A stretch of 64,000 nt of DNA from Owenia fusiformis. Taxonomy: Eukaryota > Annelida > Polychaeta > Sabellida > Oweniidae. A model generated the notes under the pieces. That model had not been told where the DNA came from and did not search any database. It saw only the letters and a program-made list of their open reading frames with translations. Of the stretch, positions 37,221 to 52,200 are shown in pieces (positions within the stretch are counted from its first letter, which is position 1; each line of letters begins with the position of its first letter). The translations under genes were made by a program, and so were the position numbers. The stretch covers positions 5,465,341-5,529,340 of the forward strand of contig CAIIXF020000008.1 in NCBI GenBank assembly GCA_903813345.2. Reading direction: 5' to 3'.

Positions 37221-40200
37221 CTGAAATTACATATAAAGCTATGTAATTACATTATATAATACAACTGACTTATAATGTATGTAATTAAATTATATTCGAT
37301 CGATAATGATGCATTGGCACATTCCTTGAGTCAAAGTGGTATGTCTCTAGGGATGTTAGGAATGGACAATAACATTGGACTGATGGGTGGGCTTGGCAGT
37401 TGGTGCTCTTGCGTCATCAGCAGTCAGTATGTGCATCAGACAGTGTTTCGATATAATGGAATACAACTGAGTTATTATAATTTAGTTTATTCATTTATTT
37501 CTAGAAACAACAGAAAATGACAATGACAAAATGACAATATCCCACATGCTACTACCAGCTTTTCCATGACATTTATACCAGTTAGTACTCAAAAGTTGAA
37601 ACACTGTAAAAAGATCATAGCTTTGTAGTTGATTCTTAGATCAACATGCTTTACAGAATTCTCATAAATGGTAGAAACAAATGCAGAGAATCAGAAAATG
37701 TTTCAGCAATTTGATAGGTACCAATTAGCAGTTATACATATCTCCTAATGTAAATTGCATGTATATGATGATGAAGTGAGAATATAGTGGTCAGTAAAGT
37801 GTCCATAACTGACCATTAAATAGATTGTATGTACCTTTAAGAATGAGCGAACTGGGACCACTTATGCAAATGTTAATGACCAGCGGAAGTAATGAATGAT
37901 TCCTCAAATATAAATCATTCTAACAGATGAGACCAGGGCTAGAGTATAATGACATACCCCTCAATCGTGGATTCTTAACATCAATTAATTTGTAAAAAGT
38001 GCATTTCGACCCCGGCATTTCAACCAGTAAAGTTTAGCATATAAATGATTGCAAATGCTGTCCACTAAATCATAGTATTATTTTTGAATGCCCATGATGA
38101 ATATTTATTTAACTTTGGATGACATATTTTTGTTTGTTTTGATATCAATATTAAAGAGCTTTTTTATCTTAAATAATATATTCATTGTATGTCAAATGGC
38201 TGAAACTGTATTCAGTCCATCTTTGTCGTTTTACATTTTGAACTTTAGGGATACTGGCAGAAATATATTCTAATGGTCACAGATGCAACATATGAACAAC
38301 AATGCGGAGTTTGCACTCTTAATACCCTGGATAATGTGGATGTACTTATCTATTAATCAAAGAACTAGAGATTCAACATATGCACTTGGTGCACTTATAC
38401 ATCCTTGAATCCTACCTTATATTCCTCATAAATCTACCCACGTGCATATTCTGGATTTTAATTTTGAAATGCATAATTGCCAAGGATTTTTGAACAATAT
38501 AGATGCATGTAGACTAGAACACTTCACACCATCTGCCAGCCGTTTTCCATTATCATTCAAATATCATTGCTATTTTAAATTCTATGGGATGTATCTAAGA
38601 ACTAATATGTGAAGGTCGGGTATGGGATAGATAAGGTTATCATTTCATATTTTAATAAAAAAAAGTGAATATATTTTTTGAAGGTCGGGTAAACCTATGG
38701 GACTGATAAAGTTATCATTTCATATTTTAATGACAAAACCCCATAAAAATAGACATAAAAAACATAAAATAGATTCATAATACCAAGGACATCTATCTGA
38801 TAGACATCCTTGATAATACTAATTTACTAGCAAATGCCAAATGCCATCCGCTGGATGCCGCCACAAAAAAGCTGGAGACCATAACAATATGTCACCACTA
38901 GACATGACATGAAAACCAGTAAAATCCCTGGCATTACAATTGGTAAAGATGCTTTTGGTGCAAGATGTATAAGCTTAATTTCTCAGGAAATGTTTCAAGA
39001 ATGTTTTTCAGAGGGCGCTTATCAAGGTGGTCATTTTTTGAATACTTCAAAAAACTACAAAAAATGCCAGGAAATAAACAGTTCATTTGAAAACAGTAGG
39101 AAGATTGATATAACCAAAGTGGTAGTGTATTCTGCTTCATCACAGGTCAGTGCAACATAAAGAAATACAAAGAGAAAACATCATAATGAAGAAAATTTTT
39201 TGCAAGGCACTGTAATATAGAATGTAATGTTCCTATATATAAGCTGCCACCAGGTGAGTATGGCAGTCTGATGATAAAATGTTCAATATCTAATTAAAAT
39301 CTTAATTGGTCTGTCAAGTAAGGCCTTTTGGTCAGTAGAGAGTGACCAGCTTCAAACTTCAAAGAGTTTCAACCTTCAACGTTATCATCACATCTGTAAA
39401 ATGTGTCTGTCTCATGTCATGAAATGGCTCTGATGTCATCAAATAGGTATAACACTTTAGTCCAACTAAACTAGACTAAGTTTTCACTTTTTTGAACTAT
39501 ACACTGTACTTTGAATTAATATTCCACCATCAAGTTTCTCCTCTTCCATATTGTTATATTTTCCCATAGAGTGTTATGTACCATTCAAATGTTTGCATGA
39601 GACCCCCACATGGGGAAGGTTGGAAATTTGACATGAAGTAAAGTTGGATTTCGACATGGTATATTGTACCAGTGTTGTATTTTGTAAAGGAATCAGTATT
39701 TTCAACCGACTATTTGACCAGCTATTATTGCTCCCAGGGTGGGGAAATTGACAGTCAAATATATTTTTTTCTTAAAACCCCCACCCCTTCCCATGTTTGA
39801 GCATATTTGTCTTTCATCAGCTCTCCAAAGCTCCCCCTCCCATCTATTCTACCTCAATAAACCTGTGTGAATACAGTTTGACTAAAGGCCCACTAAACAT
39901 GTGATATCAGGAGACAATCTTGCCAAATGATGTGTCTGATTCTGGACAATAACATCAAACAATAATCTGAATGTTTTACAAATGGGAAACACATTGAGCT
40001 GATAGGGGTATGTCAGATAAATAGTACAATACAATATATTAGCTCATCCAGGGGTGACATCACTGGGTCAAGATGACATTGGATGATGTCATGTAGAATG
40101 TCACTTTAATCATGGATTAACAGACAGAAAACCATCAAATGGGATTAGTATGATATAAAAATTCCCGGCAAGTAGAGCAATACCAGGAAATCAAACACTA

Positions 40201-43200
40201 TATAAGATACTATCACAACTAAACAGGGGTCTATTTTGGTGTGACCGTAACTTTCGATTTGTAGAAAACAATTGTTTACTGATAGATAAACAATAACTCG
40301 CGACAAAAACCCAGCATATGGTGCGAATAGGACATTGATGGTATCAGTATGAAAGTAGCATGATCATCATTGACAGATGATCATCACTGACAGATGATCA
40401 TCACTGATGTATGATCATTATTGATATATATATAGACAAGCATAGGCTTAAAACATTTAATTCTACACTGAGTGTGAGAGAGCTCTCTTAATTCGATAGT
40501 CATAAATATTATTGTTATTGAACGATCATGTATCAAGGCACCCACATCTGAAACATATTTTGATGAAAGTACAAAATGAAAAATGAGTAAAAATAAAAAT
40601 TGATTACATAAAACAGATGAATAATACATGTTAGCCATAATGAAGGTATCATGATGGCTTAAATGAATAAATTTCAAAAGTACATTCATTTGAAAAGCTT
40701 TTGTTTGCCAAACATAAGGGTTCCAATTGGATGCTGCAAAAATAATATTTTCATTTTGCTCCTAAGGAAGGCAATGTGGGTGCAGCAGACTTATAAATAA
40801 TTTGTCAGGTTTGACATTTATCAAAAAACTCTCAAAGTGCATTAAGACATTGCCAAGCAATAACAATTTATTTTTGCAATTTCTACATTTGAAAAATCAT
40901 ATCATTCACCTATTATTTATATGATCTACACTAAATGAAATATTATCATTTTTTGCTACTAATGTACTGCTCTTACCTTAGTTTTAAGCAATAAATCTGT
41001 AACACTTGACAAACATCAATAATAAACATTTGCATAATGGCAAGTTTTCATTAGCAAATAGGTTAATAATTGAATGTTTTGACACTTGGTATAAAGTATG
41101 GCAACTTGTAGAAACTAAAACAATTCATACGTATTATGTTTCAAAATATGAACCATTTCTTGTCACCATCGGGCAAATAAGTAAATATTTATGGTAATGG
41201 TGTTACATGTTCCATTGAAATGAAATATGACAACCATAATTACCAATTTGTCAGAAGGTAGTACCAGACTCACCACTAGGTGGCTAAATTGGGTCAGATA
41301 ATATGTCAGGCATGAGTTTGATAGTTGTATCATTTAAACTGTGCTCAGTAGAAGAAATGACTTAAACAAAATATACAATCTGGTCAAAAAGATATTACAC
41401 CAATATCACGATAATATTACACTAATTGTGAACTATTCAACTTTCTATGTAAAATAATTTATAATTGATGCATCTGATTTCTTGAGGCAAATAAAGTGTT
41501 AAGCATATTCTCCAATATACTATGGAGCAAATAGGTTGCCAATCCCGATTTGGGTTTTAGAAGATGAAAAGCACCATTGCCTAATAATATGTTGCCAAAA
41601 ACAAAATTGTACGAAGCAAAGAACCCATAAAATGAAAAAATATATAATTCGAACATAAATATCAATGCAATAGATGAGGTTTCATATTTAATCTCACAAA
41701 AAGCCAGGTTTAATTAGAGTAAGAAGGCTATAGAAAAATATTAAGGAGCTTAACCAGCGAGACAAAATGTTTGATCTATGTATGAGACCATCCTCAAAAT
41801 AGCATCAAAGGGGTAATTGCTAAAAATTAATTGCGATAGGGGTTGGGGATTGCGGTTCTGTGCACGCCAGTAGGACGATATATCAGAATTAATGTTTCTT
41901 AAGATACTAATATATACGACTTTTATCACCCTCTGGATGTAATATTTACGGTTTACTACAAAATAAACATTTAAAATACATTGTGGTATTTTATCATATC
42001 GTATTAACTGCATGATTAGAAGTTATGAGAAATGCAAGGAATTTATACAGGGTGAACACTGTGTTTGATTTATGGAGAAATAATCCATGCCTATAATCTT
42101 TATCAGTAAGCTATACATTTTCTCCCTAAAATTTGAATGGAGTATGTGAAGCAGTATTTATCAAGATAATGTCATGTATGATACCAATGAAAGAAGAAAT
42201 AACAGGTGTGCCAAAAACAACATTTGTCATCTGGACCAAAGTTGCAAAATTTTTTGAACACTGCATGTGCAAATGTTAATTCAATAATAAAAAATAATTA
42301 TGAGTCTCCAATGCCCGGATACTACAAGATATGGCATGTTTAATAATCTGACCACTGGGCAATATTCTCGACTTATTCTGGTCACAGCCAGTATTGAAAA
42401 TTCATAATTATTAATCACCATACATCAGAACAATGGCCGAAACATTGCTATAAAATAGAATTTGCAAGTCCAGAATGGGCCATTAGACGATATAAAAAAC
42501 ATACAAGAATTTTTAATTCTGACACATGGTGGTTTTCAATTTGGATAATGGCACTCCTGGAAAGTGGCATAAATCACTCATAAAAATAAAATGGTGGTCA
42601 CATTTGAAATGTAAAATACAGTGGGAAAGAGTGAAATCAGCGAGGAATAAAGTATACAGGCATGTAGTTAACACTCTAAATTATACAGAAATGCAAGAGA
42701 GTTAGACACTTCATTCAGAATTACAGAGAAAATGAATGAATCAAGCATGAATAAAGCCATACTGAATAAATATATAAATAACAATCAGGAAATTAGTCTA
42801 ACTACAAGCCCTTGTGAGCCCCCCCCCCTAAGTACACATCTCCATGAAGTAGATAGGGGGGGGGGGAGTCCACAGTCTTGAAGTAAGACTATCAGGAATG
42901 TATCATAACTGAGCCTCATATACTCATAAAAACGAGATCTATTACATATTTATTATTAGGCAATCAATCAAAGAGAATAAAATAATCAATTGATATCTAT
43001 CTATCTATTACAGTAAATTGTTGTCCAACTTCTGGTTCAACTTTTAGATTATTTCATTTTTTCTCAAGATCTGGAAGGTGAATTTTCATTAATTATACCA
43101 CAAATACTTTTGTATTCCCATAGAATTATCACATTTTTACAGAAAATCTACAATGTGCAATTTATTTTAATTGAAAAAAAATGTTCCCACTGAAAGCAAT

Positions 43201-46200
43201 GGCATATTATAGCTAAGTTCACAGCAATGGCGCTTTGATGGGGCTTTAAAGTGCCATGCAAAGCGGCTATGCACACCGCTTTAAAGCGCTATCAAAGTGC
43301 CGTTGGTGTGAACTTAGCTTAAACAATTTTTTAGAAATAACCAAATGGTCTAATTTTTTAAGTACATAAGTATGTATCTTTCACCTCGATTTTTTTAGAA
43401 AAAATATGCGTTTTACAAAAGAGGCCAATCGACACTAAATTACTACCTAAAACCTAATTTTCTCACACAATTATTTACATATGTGCATTTAATTAAAAAA
43501 TATTTCATGTTTAATGATGTTGATTTAGCCAAGGTTTCAATCTAATCTCAATTGAAATAAGTGAAATGTGATTTATACTTAAACCCATTTGCAGATTCAA
43601 TTAGATTTAAAACCTAGTTTTCTGACACAATTATTTACACATGTGCATTAAATTAGATAATAATTCATCTTTTATGACATTAATTTACCCAACGTTTCAA
43701 TCTAATCTGAGATCAAAATAAGTAAAACATGATTTATATTTAAACTCATTTACAGACTCAATATTACTTTGGATTTTAATTAAAATGGTTTTATTAACAA
43801 TTATCTCTTTTTGTTTAGAATCAAGGCAATAAGTCAAAATGTAATGTAATCCAAGATTACCCGAGATAAATGTTTCTGTCTGGGGACTTGAATATTCCAA
43901 TACCTTTCCGATAAAATTTGAGAAAATGTATTTTCCTTGCATTTCTATACAATAAGATACTTGACAACAGTTATTTTAAAGTTATCAATTAATTGCTGAT
44001 TCCTCTATTCTCCACACAATTTCTCATTTAAAACCACAATTCCATGCTATTTTTCTTACATATAGACATAATTGATTTTACAGCCTATGGATACAAATAA
44101 TCTTCCAGATACTCCAGGAACATTTGATATGTGAGATATGCAATATCTAAAATTATGAGTGCATACTCAAGACCAGGCGAGGCTAATAGGTGAGAAAAAG
44201 GAAAAACGGATTTTGCTGAGACCAGAGACAACTGCCATTTGTTACAGATGTTGAACGCTGCCTGCTGAATGCCAAATGCTGACCACCAAACATCATGCAC
44301 AAAAAAATAAAAGTAGCAAAATTATCTTTTATAATATTACAATGGTTACATTGGTGAATGACATATAGGAAACAGGTCAATGATCTGGAGATTCATTGGG
44401 TGTTGCATTATGAAGTCACACTTGACGTATATTTGCTTCATTAGACATAAGAAATGAGAAGTCATCACATTTCAAGATGTCACACACAAAGTATCTGTAT
44501 TCATACAATAAAAGAGCTGTCTGAGAATTAAGTCAGCCTTATATGCCCTTATTGGCAATTGGCACCCTACATTGTATTATTATTGCTTATCGAAAAATAA
44601 TAAACGATAAATGATAAATTTTTTTTAAATGAATTCAAAGTAGTAATAATATGGAAAAATTTCGACACCTGTTTAAATCAAAAAATTGTAACAAATTGTT
44701 ACAGAAACAAAATGCTAAATGTAACACACTGACATTGAAGTTACATGCCAGTCACAAAAATAATGGTGGCTTAGAATACAACGATGTCAACACTTCTTGT
44801 TGGAGACATAAAAGAACATGCCTCAAAGTCTAATAAACTTACCTTCGGTTCTGGTTTTCTCGCAGCCTCACTAAAATGTTGATTAGCTTCTGTACCTTCT
44901 AGTCTCATCTTTTTTCCATCAAACACTTTCCGCTTCTGTGCTTGTTTAGCTGCGGTCTTACATACTTTAACATGTTTCGCTAGTCTCTCATCCATGAAAT
45001 TTCGTCCACAGTTGGGGCATGGAACTAAATTGAGTGCAACAGGTTCCTCGTCCGTGGCGGTGGCGTATATATCACTTGGGTCATTATGTTTAGGTTGAGG
45101 GGGTGGTGTCGGTTCTACCCTATGTGTCTTGTTTCCTTCATCATAATAATCAGTCTCCTGGGTGCGTGTCTGTCTCTTACGATGTGGCTTGGCCTTGGTG
45201 GGGAAAACATCTTTTGGTGTTTTAGTGCGTGAACTGCGACGTGGACTGTCTTCATATCGTGGGCTCGAGTCTGCATGATGGTTAGGTTGTCCAGGGGTTT
45301 CGGCAAATCTCTGTTGTTCCTGGGATAAAGTACTGAGATAATCAATTTAAAACATTTGCTATCATTATACTATCATTATACTAATTTGAGCCTCTCATTA
45401 GTTTCATATTTGGAAGACATCGTGGAACATGTTTAGGACAATACATGGGTTGTATATTTAAGCAGAAGAACATGTATTGAATACATTCACATACCTGTTC
45501 TTTTCTTCTGTGGAGCTTCCTTCGTTTTTCCTCCTCCAATTGTTGCTCCTCTAATCTCCATCTCTCCTCCTCTTCTAATCTTCTAGCCTCCTCTTCTTCC
45601 TCACATCTTGCTTCTTCTTCTTCTTGGGCTTTTCTTGCTTCTTCTTCTGCCAGTTGTCTCTCATGGTCACGTGACGCAGCCTCACGACGTCTTCGCTCAG
45701 CTTCTCTCTTGGCCTGAAAGAAATCATTGGATATTTCTATCTATAACTTTAACATGTTTTATTTTTTCTGTTTATTCTTATTTCATATTATTTCTTAAAG
45801 CTTACCCAACAAGAAATTTTGAATTTTTTCTTTTTAGTTTTCTCATGTATTTTCTTATATGCCATCTGTACATGTAATAAATTTGATTTTAGTGAGAAAA
45901 TTTCAGTTTTAAATATTGAATATCTTTCTAAGATACCTTTTTTTCATGTGGACATGGCAATACTATGGGAAAGTTAACTATTAGGCTACATGAGCTGGAA
46001 TGGGTTTATATTTTCCACTGAAACAAGTTTATAATTATCAAGCATTATCAAAGTACATGTCCTTCCATATAGTTTGTTGATATGATTTCCCAGGGATGTG
46101 TTATTAAAATACACTGTACTTTTTATTATATCATATCATATATCATTTTCATTATCATATGATTTGTTCATATGATTTCCCAGGAATGCATTATTGAAAT

Positions 46201-49200
46201 ATTTGTTATTATATCATATCATATATCATTTTCATTATTATATTGAATACATGACAACAGGTAAAATTAGAGATATGCTGAAACCAACTCTAAATACCAT
46301 CTAAAAATTAATAGTACCTCATTATAATTACCCTTCCATTAATAACATGCGGGTTTCATATCTCACATAAAATTCATAGCTCATACATCTCTTTTATTTC
46401 GATGGTTTTTATCAATTTTATGAAGAGGGTGATTATACAGTAGATAGAGAGATTATTGATAATAATGATCCAGGCACAGGCACACAGACTTATATATAGC
46501 CCTGAATCCCATAACTGTTATGTTATTTCATGGGATCTGTTGAAAGCCCATGGTTATATCAAACAAAATATAAGTTTGCATTCCACTATACTCATATTAA
46601 TACAGGGTGGTCAAAAAAATGGAAACCCTACATTTTCCTCATATTTTTGTCATTTTAGGTAATTACTCCCTGATATTTTACACATATGTACAACATTCAA
46701 TTTCCCACCAGCTAACCATATTTCATGACTATCAGATTGATAGTTACAATGGTAGAGCACTTTGAACAAGATGTCCCAGTGTGGCCACCATCGTGCTATT
46801 GGCAAATCTGAACAGGTTGTCAATGATCTGACTACATTTTTCAGCAGGTATGGCCTGAATGACATGGATGATCTCCTTTTTGAGGTCTGCAGTTGTCCTG
46901 AGGTTATTCTCGTACACTCTGTTTTGGTGTATCACCACAGGTTAAAGTAGGGTAGGGACATTTTGGATAATGGGTGCAGGTTTGCCGAAAGTGCAATATT
47001 GGCCACTAGAGCATGTTGTTTAAAGTGCTGTAACATTGTGACTATCAATTTGATGGTCATTAAATATTGTAGGCCAGTAGAAAATTAAATGATGTAACAG
47101 TGTGCCAAATAACAGGGAGTAATTGTGCAAAATGACAAAGATATGAGGTAAATGGCAACAGGGTTTCCGTTTTTTTGACCACCCTGTACTATATTACCTG
47201 GATATAATCCTCTCAAAAAGCATTGTTTTGGCATAGTTCAAACCCTAGCCTTACTAGCTGATTGTCGGAATGTGAGCATTCGAAAATATATATAGAATCT
47301 GCTAAGGGAATCCGCATGCTCAGTTTGTATATAACTGTTGCAGACACACAGTATGCTTAATTTGAGGAGTTTGATGGTTAGAAATAGTTAAATTTAAAAC
47401 ACAAAATTTGCTTTATGAAACAAAAATATTACTTCAATGTTATCTAAACCATATGATTGGGGTTTAAACTATACCTCAACAAACCAAAAATGATCAGGAA
47501 TTTATTGGGATATGTTATTTTTGTCCATAGATAAATACATATTCTTAAACATGTTCTTCAGGTTGGATTATAAAATAGTGCTTCGGTTCAGTTTTTATAC
47601 AGTTGAAAAAGGATCCAATATTTTTGTGAATAAATACATAGTGAGACAGACATATTCCTGGCATTGAGAAGATACTTATCATTTACCCTGATTCAAAGTT
47701 GCATTCCATGCCTGTTTATTTTATTTCTTACTCTTTACTGTTGATTTTGTAAAACACAATTACAACCAGGATCAAGAAATCACTTTTGACCAAATCTTGT
47801 TAAGTGGGTTACAGTCATTATGTAATTTAGCCGAAGAATATATCAGGATAGGTCCGATGATGTAGAAGAACAGTAGACTAGAGTGTTTGCCTACTTTATT
47901 TGTCAGATATATATTTTGTTTTATGCATAATGGTGTATGTAAAGTCTACTTCATAACTCTAAATCTGAAAAGATATAAAATCAAGGCAATCAGATTGAGG
48001 TTCATTTATTACCAAATAGATTATTGCACGGAATACAAATCCAGCAAAAATAATATAAAATAGACCAATAATTCAGACCATCCCCATAATCTAGTGGTAC
48101 ATCACTGTTATTTACTTGCACTTCTGATGTATCGCCTGTAACACCTTAATGAATATCTATGAATTTTCATTTATTTTCTCAAAATTATCGCCTTGGGAGC
48201 CATTGCCTTAATCCTTTCATTAAGCCAAATACTGAGAAATCAAATAGTAAAGCCAAGCATATGACATTTATGGTTTTCTCTAAGCTTCAATGCGCCTGTC
48301 ATTAAAATGAAAAATGGTGATTGGTTCAAAAATTTAATCAAAACTCGTCTCTGATATTGAATATAAAGAAATATAAATTATCAAGAATATGATGTATTTT
48401 CATGTCATCTTTGGCTTTCTTTAAACAAACGAATGCAAGGAAATGACAGTGGAATAAGGAAGTGACCAAGGAAAACAAATAAAATTTCAGCTCTGATTAA
48501 AATCGTCTAAAAGTTAAAAAATATATATTCAAAAATAATATTCAACAATATCAAGGCAGTCCATTTCTCATAATCCTTTAAAATAGAACAATTGTCCTGC
48601 AATCATCCCCCCATACTCAGCGATCTTGTCCTGCAATTATTTTACCCCCCACCCAGTGATTTTGTCCTGCAATTACTACACCCCACCATGTGATTTTGTC
48701 CTGCAATTACTACACCCCCACCAAGTGATCGTATCCTGCAATTACTACACCCCCACCAAGTGATTTTGTCCTGCAATTACTACACCCCCACCAAGTGATT
48801 TTGTCCTGCAATTACTACACCCCCACCAAGTGATCGCGTCCTGCAATTACACCACCCACAAAGTGATCATGTCCTGCAATAACACCCTCCCCCACCAAGT
48901 GCAATTACACCCCCACCTATTGATCTAACACCCTTTCCCTGCAGCTTCATACCCTTAGAAAGAGATCAAGCCAATCTACACTCTTAAAATCTGAAAAAAA
49001 TCTGCAGTTAGACAATACAAAACAACAAAAGTACCAAACATCTAATATTCAAATTCCCATGAAACCTTCATTTGAGACCATTGCGATTTTATCAGTATTG
49101 AGATAGTAAAATCATAAGAAATTATCAGGAGTCAATGTGGCTAGCTGCTAAATACCCAGGCCTCAGGGTGCCTAGTTATCTGTAAATTTTAAAAGTGCAG

Positions 49201-52200
49201 ATTGTGATTGTTCAGTGGATGAATTGATATTATACAGAGCTTAGTAAATTATACAGTAAAACTGTGTGGAAATCATTCCCCAGTGATGCATAAAAGAGAA
49301 ATTAAATCTCATTCAATTATACTTTATTGGCACTATGTGATACCAAAGCAACACTAGTTAAAGGCAGTCATAAAAATGAACTAAAAAGATTCACAATGGA
49401 ATAAGGACAAAAATGGTCTATCGGATATTCCTCCTCTTATCAAAAACTTTAAAATGGGAACATAAATAGAACAATAGATATCATTTTCATGGATATTAGT
49501 CACTGGATTTTATTACAAGTAGTTTGGTAGATGAAGTGAAAACCTAATTGCTTACTATGATGACATAGAGAGATGTCAATATAAGGCAAAATGACATGAA
49601 ATGGTGTAAATGACCAATAGACCCTAAAATCACTAACCATATGCTGTACCCTGACCCTTGAAATCATACCCCATAGCTCCCTAAAATGACTCATTGACAC
49701 TTGAACTCTGGTTCTGTATGTTAGATGATGTGTATGGAAATGTGTTTTAGAAAGCATGGGCAACATTGAAACACATAAAATAAGCCAAACCTCTATAAAT
49801 AATCAAAAATATATAAAGCAAAATATACTGAATCAAATTAGTGTCAGTCCTACGATTAAGTTTTTTTTAAACTTTTTTATTCAGTTGACCAAAATAGCAG
49901 TAAGTCTATCATGTGTAATCAGATCTGTCACAATAATTAATTCATAGGATATCATTATTATCCACTTAGCAAGAAACTGTACCTCAATATCAAAAAGAAT
50001 TTGTTAACACAAGTAAAATACGGTAATTGTGTACTGTCCATATTAGCCTAGAAAAGCTCAGCTACAAATAGACTACAAAATCATCAATCTGGTATCAGTC
50101 TAATTTGATTTCACAATCTTACAATGATTGATGCATGATTTCACATTTATCTGGTTTCTATGACAATGCATATATCATCGTCACTGTCAACTGGCATATT
50201 GTCCTGAAAAATTGCCATTTTTATTTGGGTTAATTACACGATTAATTCAGCATCAAACATTTGACCTTTTCTAGATTATTAAAGATAGAAATTTTGCCTG
50301 AACTATTAAATTAATTAATTTCCAAATTACGCTAAACAAATATTCCTAATGTAGCACATTCTTATAATAGATAGTCTAAATATAGCCTCTTTTAAATATA
50401 AAAAATACATAAATTACGAAATATTTCATCCACATTTCAAGATTAAAATAATTGAGTTCAGCATTTATGCAGAACGAGACAAAAAGCAGGTCCCAGATAA
50501 TATCTAGTGATATTTATTATGATTACCACACTTCATTTTATGAGATGGTTCATCTAGGGATAGTCATTAAATGGTATTAGTGTAAACTAAAACAGATACT
50601 ATAACAAATTAATGGAGTTTTTGTCCATCTGGCAATAATTATAAAAGCCCTATAAAGACTATGAATCAAATTGATAAGAGTGGGTATTTTCTATGTAATC
50701 ACCGCAGACAAGACTATTGTCAACATCCAATATTAATACATCAAATAAAATATTTTGCCTGGATATAATACATGTAATAAATCAGTCCAGTGATGGGATA
50801 AATTTTGCAAAACACGACACTATTAATGTATGGAATTAAATGTATTGTCTCATAGTACCAAATCTACTGATTTATGGTACCAAACTTATTGATTTATGGT
50901 ACCAAACTTAATGATTAGTGGTACCAAACTTATTGATTTATAGTACCAAACTTACTGATTTATAGTACCAAATTTATTGATTCATGGTACCTATTTATTA
51001 TACTAAAACAAACGACCATGCATATTTTAACAAGCTATACTAACAAATGCACATGCATATATCTATTCTTAAAAAGGAAAATTTGGAGAAGGCATCTTTA
51101 GCCAATAAAAGCCATAAACTGCTTCTAAATCAATCCTGCTAAACGCTTTCTCTGACATCTGTCCTCAAAGATTTTTTGATAGATGATATTTCCAAATCTT
51201 TGTTTCCTGAGATCTAGAAGGGGAAGTAAAAGATGATATTTCCATTGACATTTAACTTCTTTAACATTTCCTTACATTTCACCATGTACTAGGACCATGG
51301 AATAGGACCATGTACTAGGACCATATAATAGGCCCATGTAATAGGACCATGTACAAGGACCATGCAATAGGACCATGTAATAGGACCATGTACTAGGACC
51401 ATACAATAGGCCCATGTAATCTGACCATACAATAAGACCATTTACTAGGACCATACAATAGGACCATGTACTAGGACCATACAATAGGACCATGTACAAG
51501 GACCATACAATAGGACCATGTAATAGGACCATGTACTAGGACCATACAATAGGCCCATGTAATCTGACCATACAATAAGACCATGTACTAGGACCATACA
51601 ATAGGACCATGTACTAGGACCATACAGTAGGACCATGTACTAGGACTATGTACTAGGACCATATAATAGGACCATGTACTAGGACCATACAATAGGACCA
51701 TGTAATAGGACCATATAATAAGACCATGTAATAGGACCATACAATAGGACCTATAATAGGACCACAATAAGACCATGTAATAGGACCATACAATGAGACA
51801 GGACCATGTAATAGGACCATGCAATAAGACCATGTAATAGGATCTTTGGAGTCTATAGAATTCCCCAGCCTGCTACATTAATGCACGTGCATAGAAAAAT
51901 CTATATGTTCATTCATTTTTTTCCATCTCTTTCTTTTGTTTGAACAAAGTTTCCAATTTCTCATTTTTACAAGATTTCGAGTCTAGTAAATGACATGCCT
52001 GTAACTATATTCCTAGATGCAACTCTTTATCAAAAAGGTCACCAAGATACTGCACTAAAAATTGGCACTGAATTAATAAAAAAAGCATGCAATATCAGTG
52101 CATTTCCACCATTATTAAATATTTCCTCTAAAGCATTATCAGCCACCAAACAGTCATTCATATCATAAACTAATTGCTGAACATACATAGCATATCATTA

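Larger units (their letters stand above)
37221..44842 (-). other. Intron 4 of the ZC2HC1-like gene (7.6 kb)
   Basis: GT-AG intron between the two zinc-finger exons (donor GTAAGT, acceptor tgtaatttcag). Contains repeats at 38611, 38826, 40360, 42605, 42815, 43440 and 44225 and the foldback MITE at 43211. No nested gene seen. Confidence 0.8.

Noticed and set aside
42043-42070. Left end of another TA-CAGGGTG element
   Set aside because: No matching right end was found within several kb.
45608-45877. Leu-rich membrane protein on the plus strand
   Set aside because: Antisense of the Glu-rich coiled-coil exon; the Leu runs are complements of GAA/GAG codons.
51272-51833. Proteins with YGPSTWSYYMVL repeats
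   Set aside because: Frames generated by a 15-base minisatellite.
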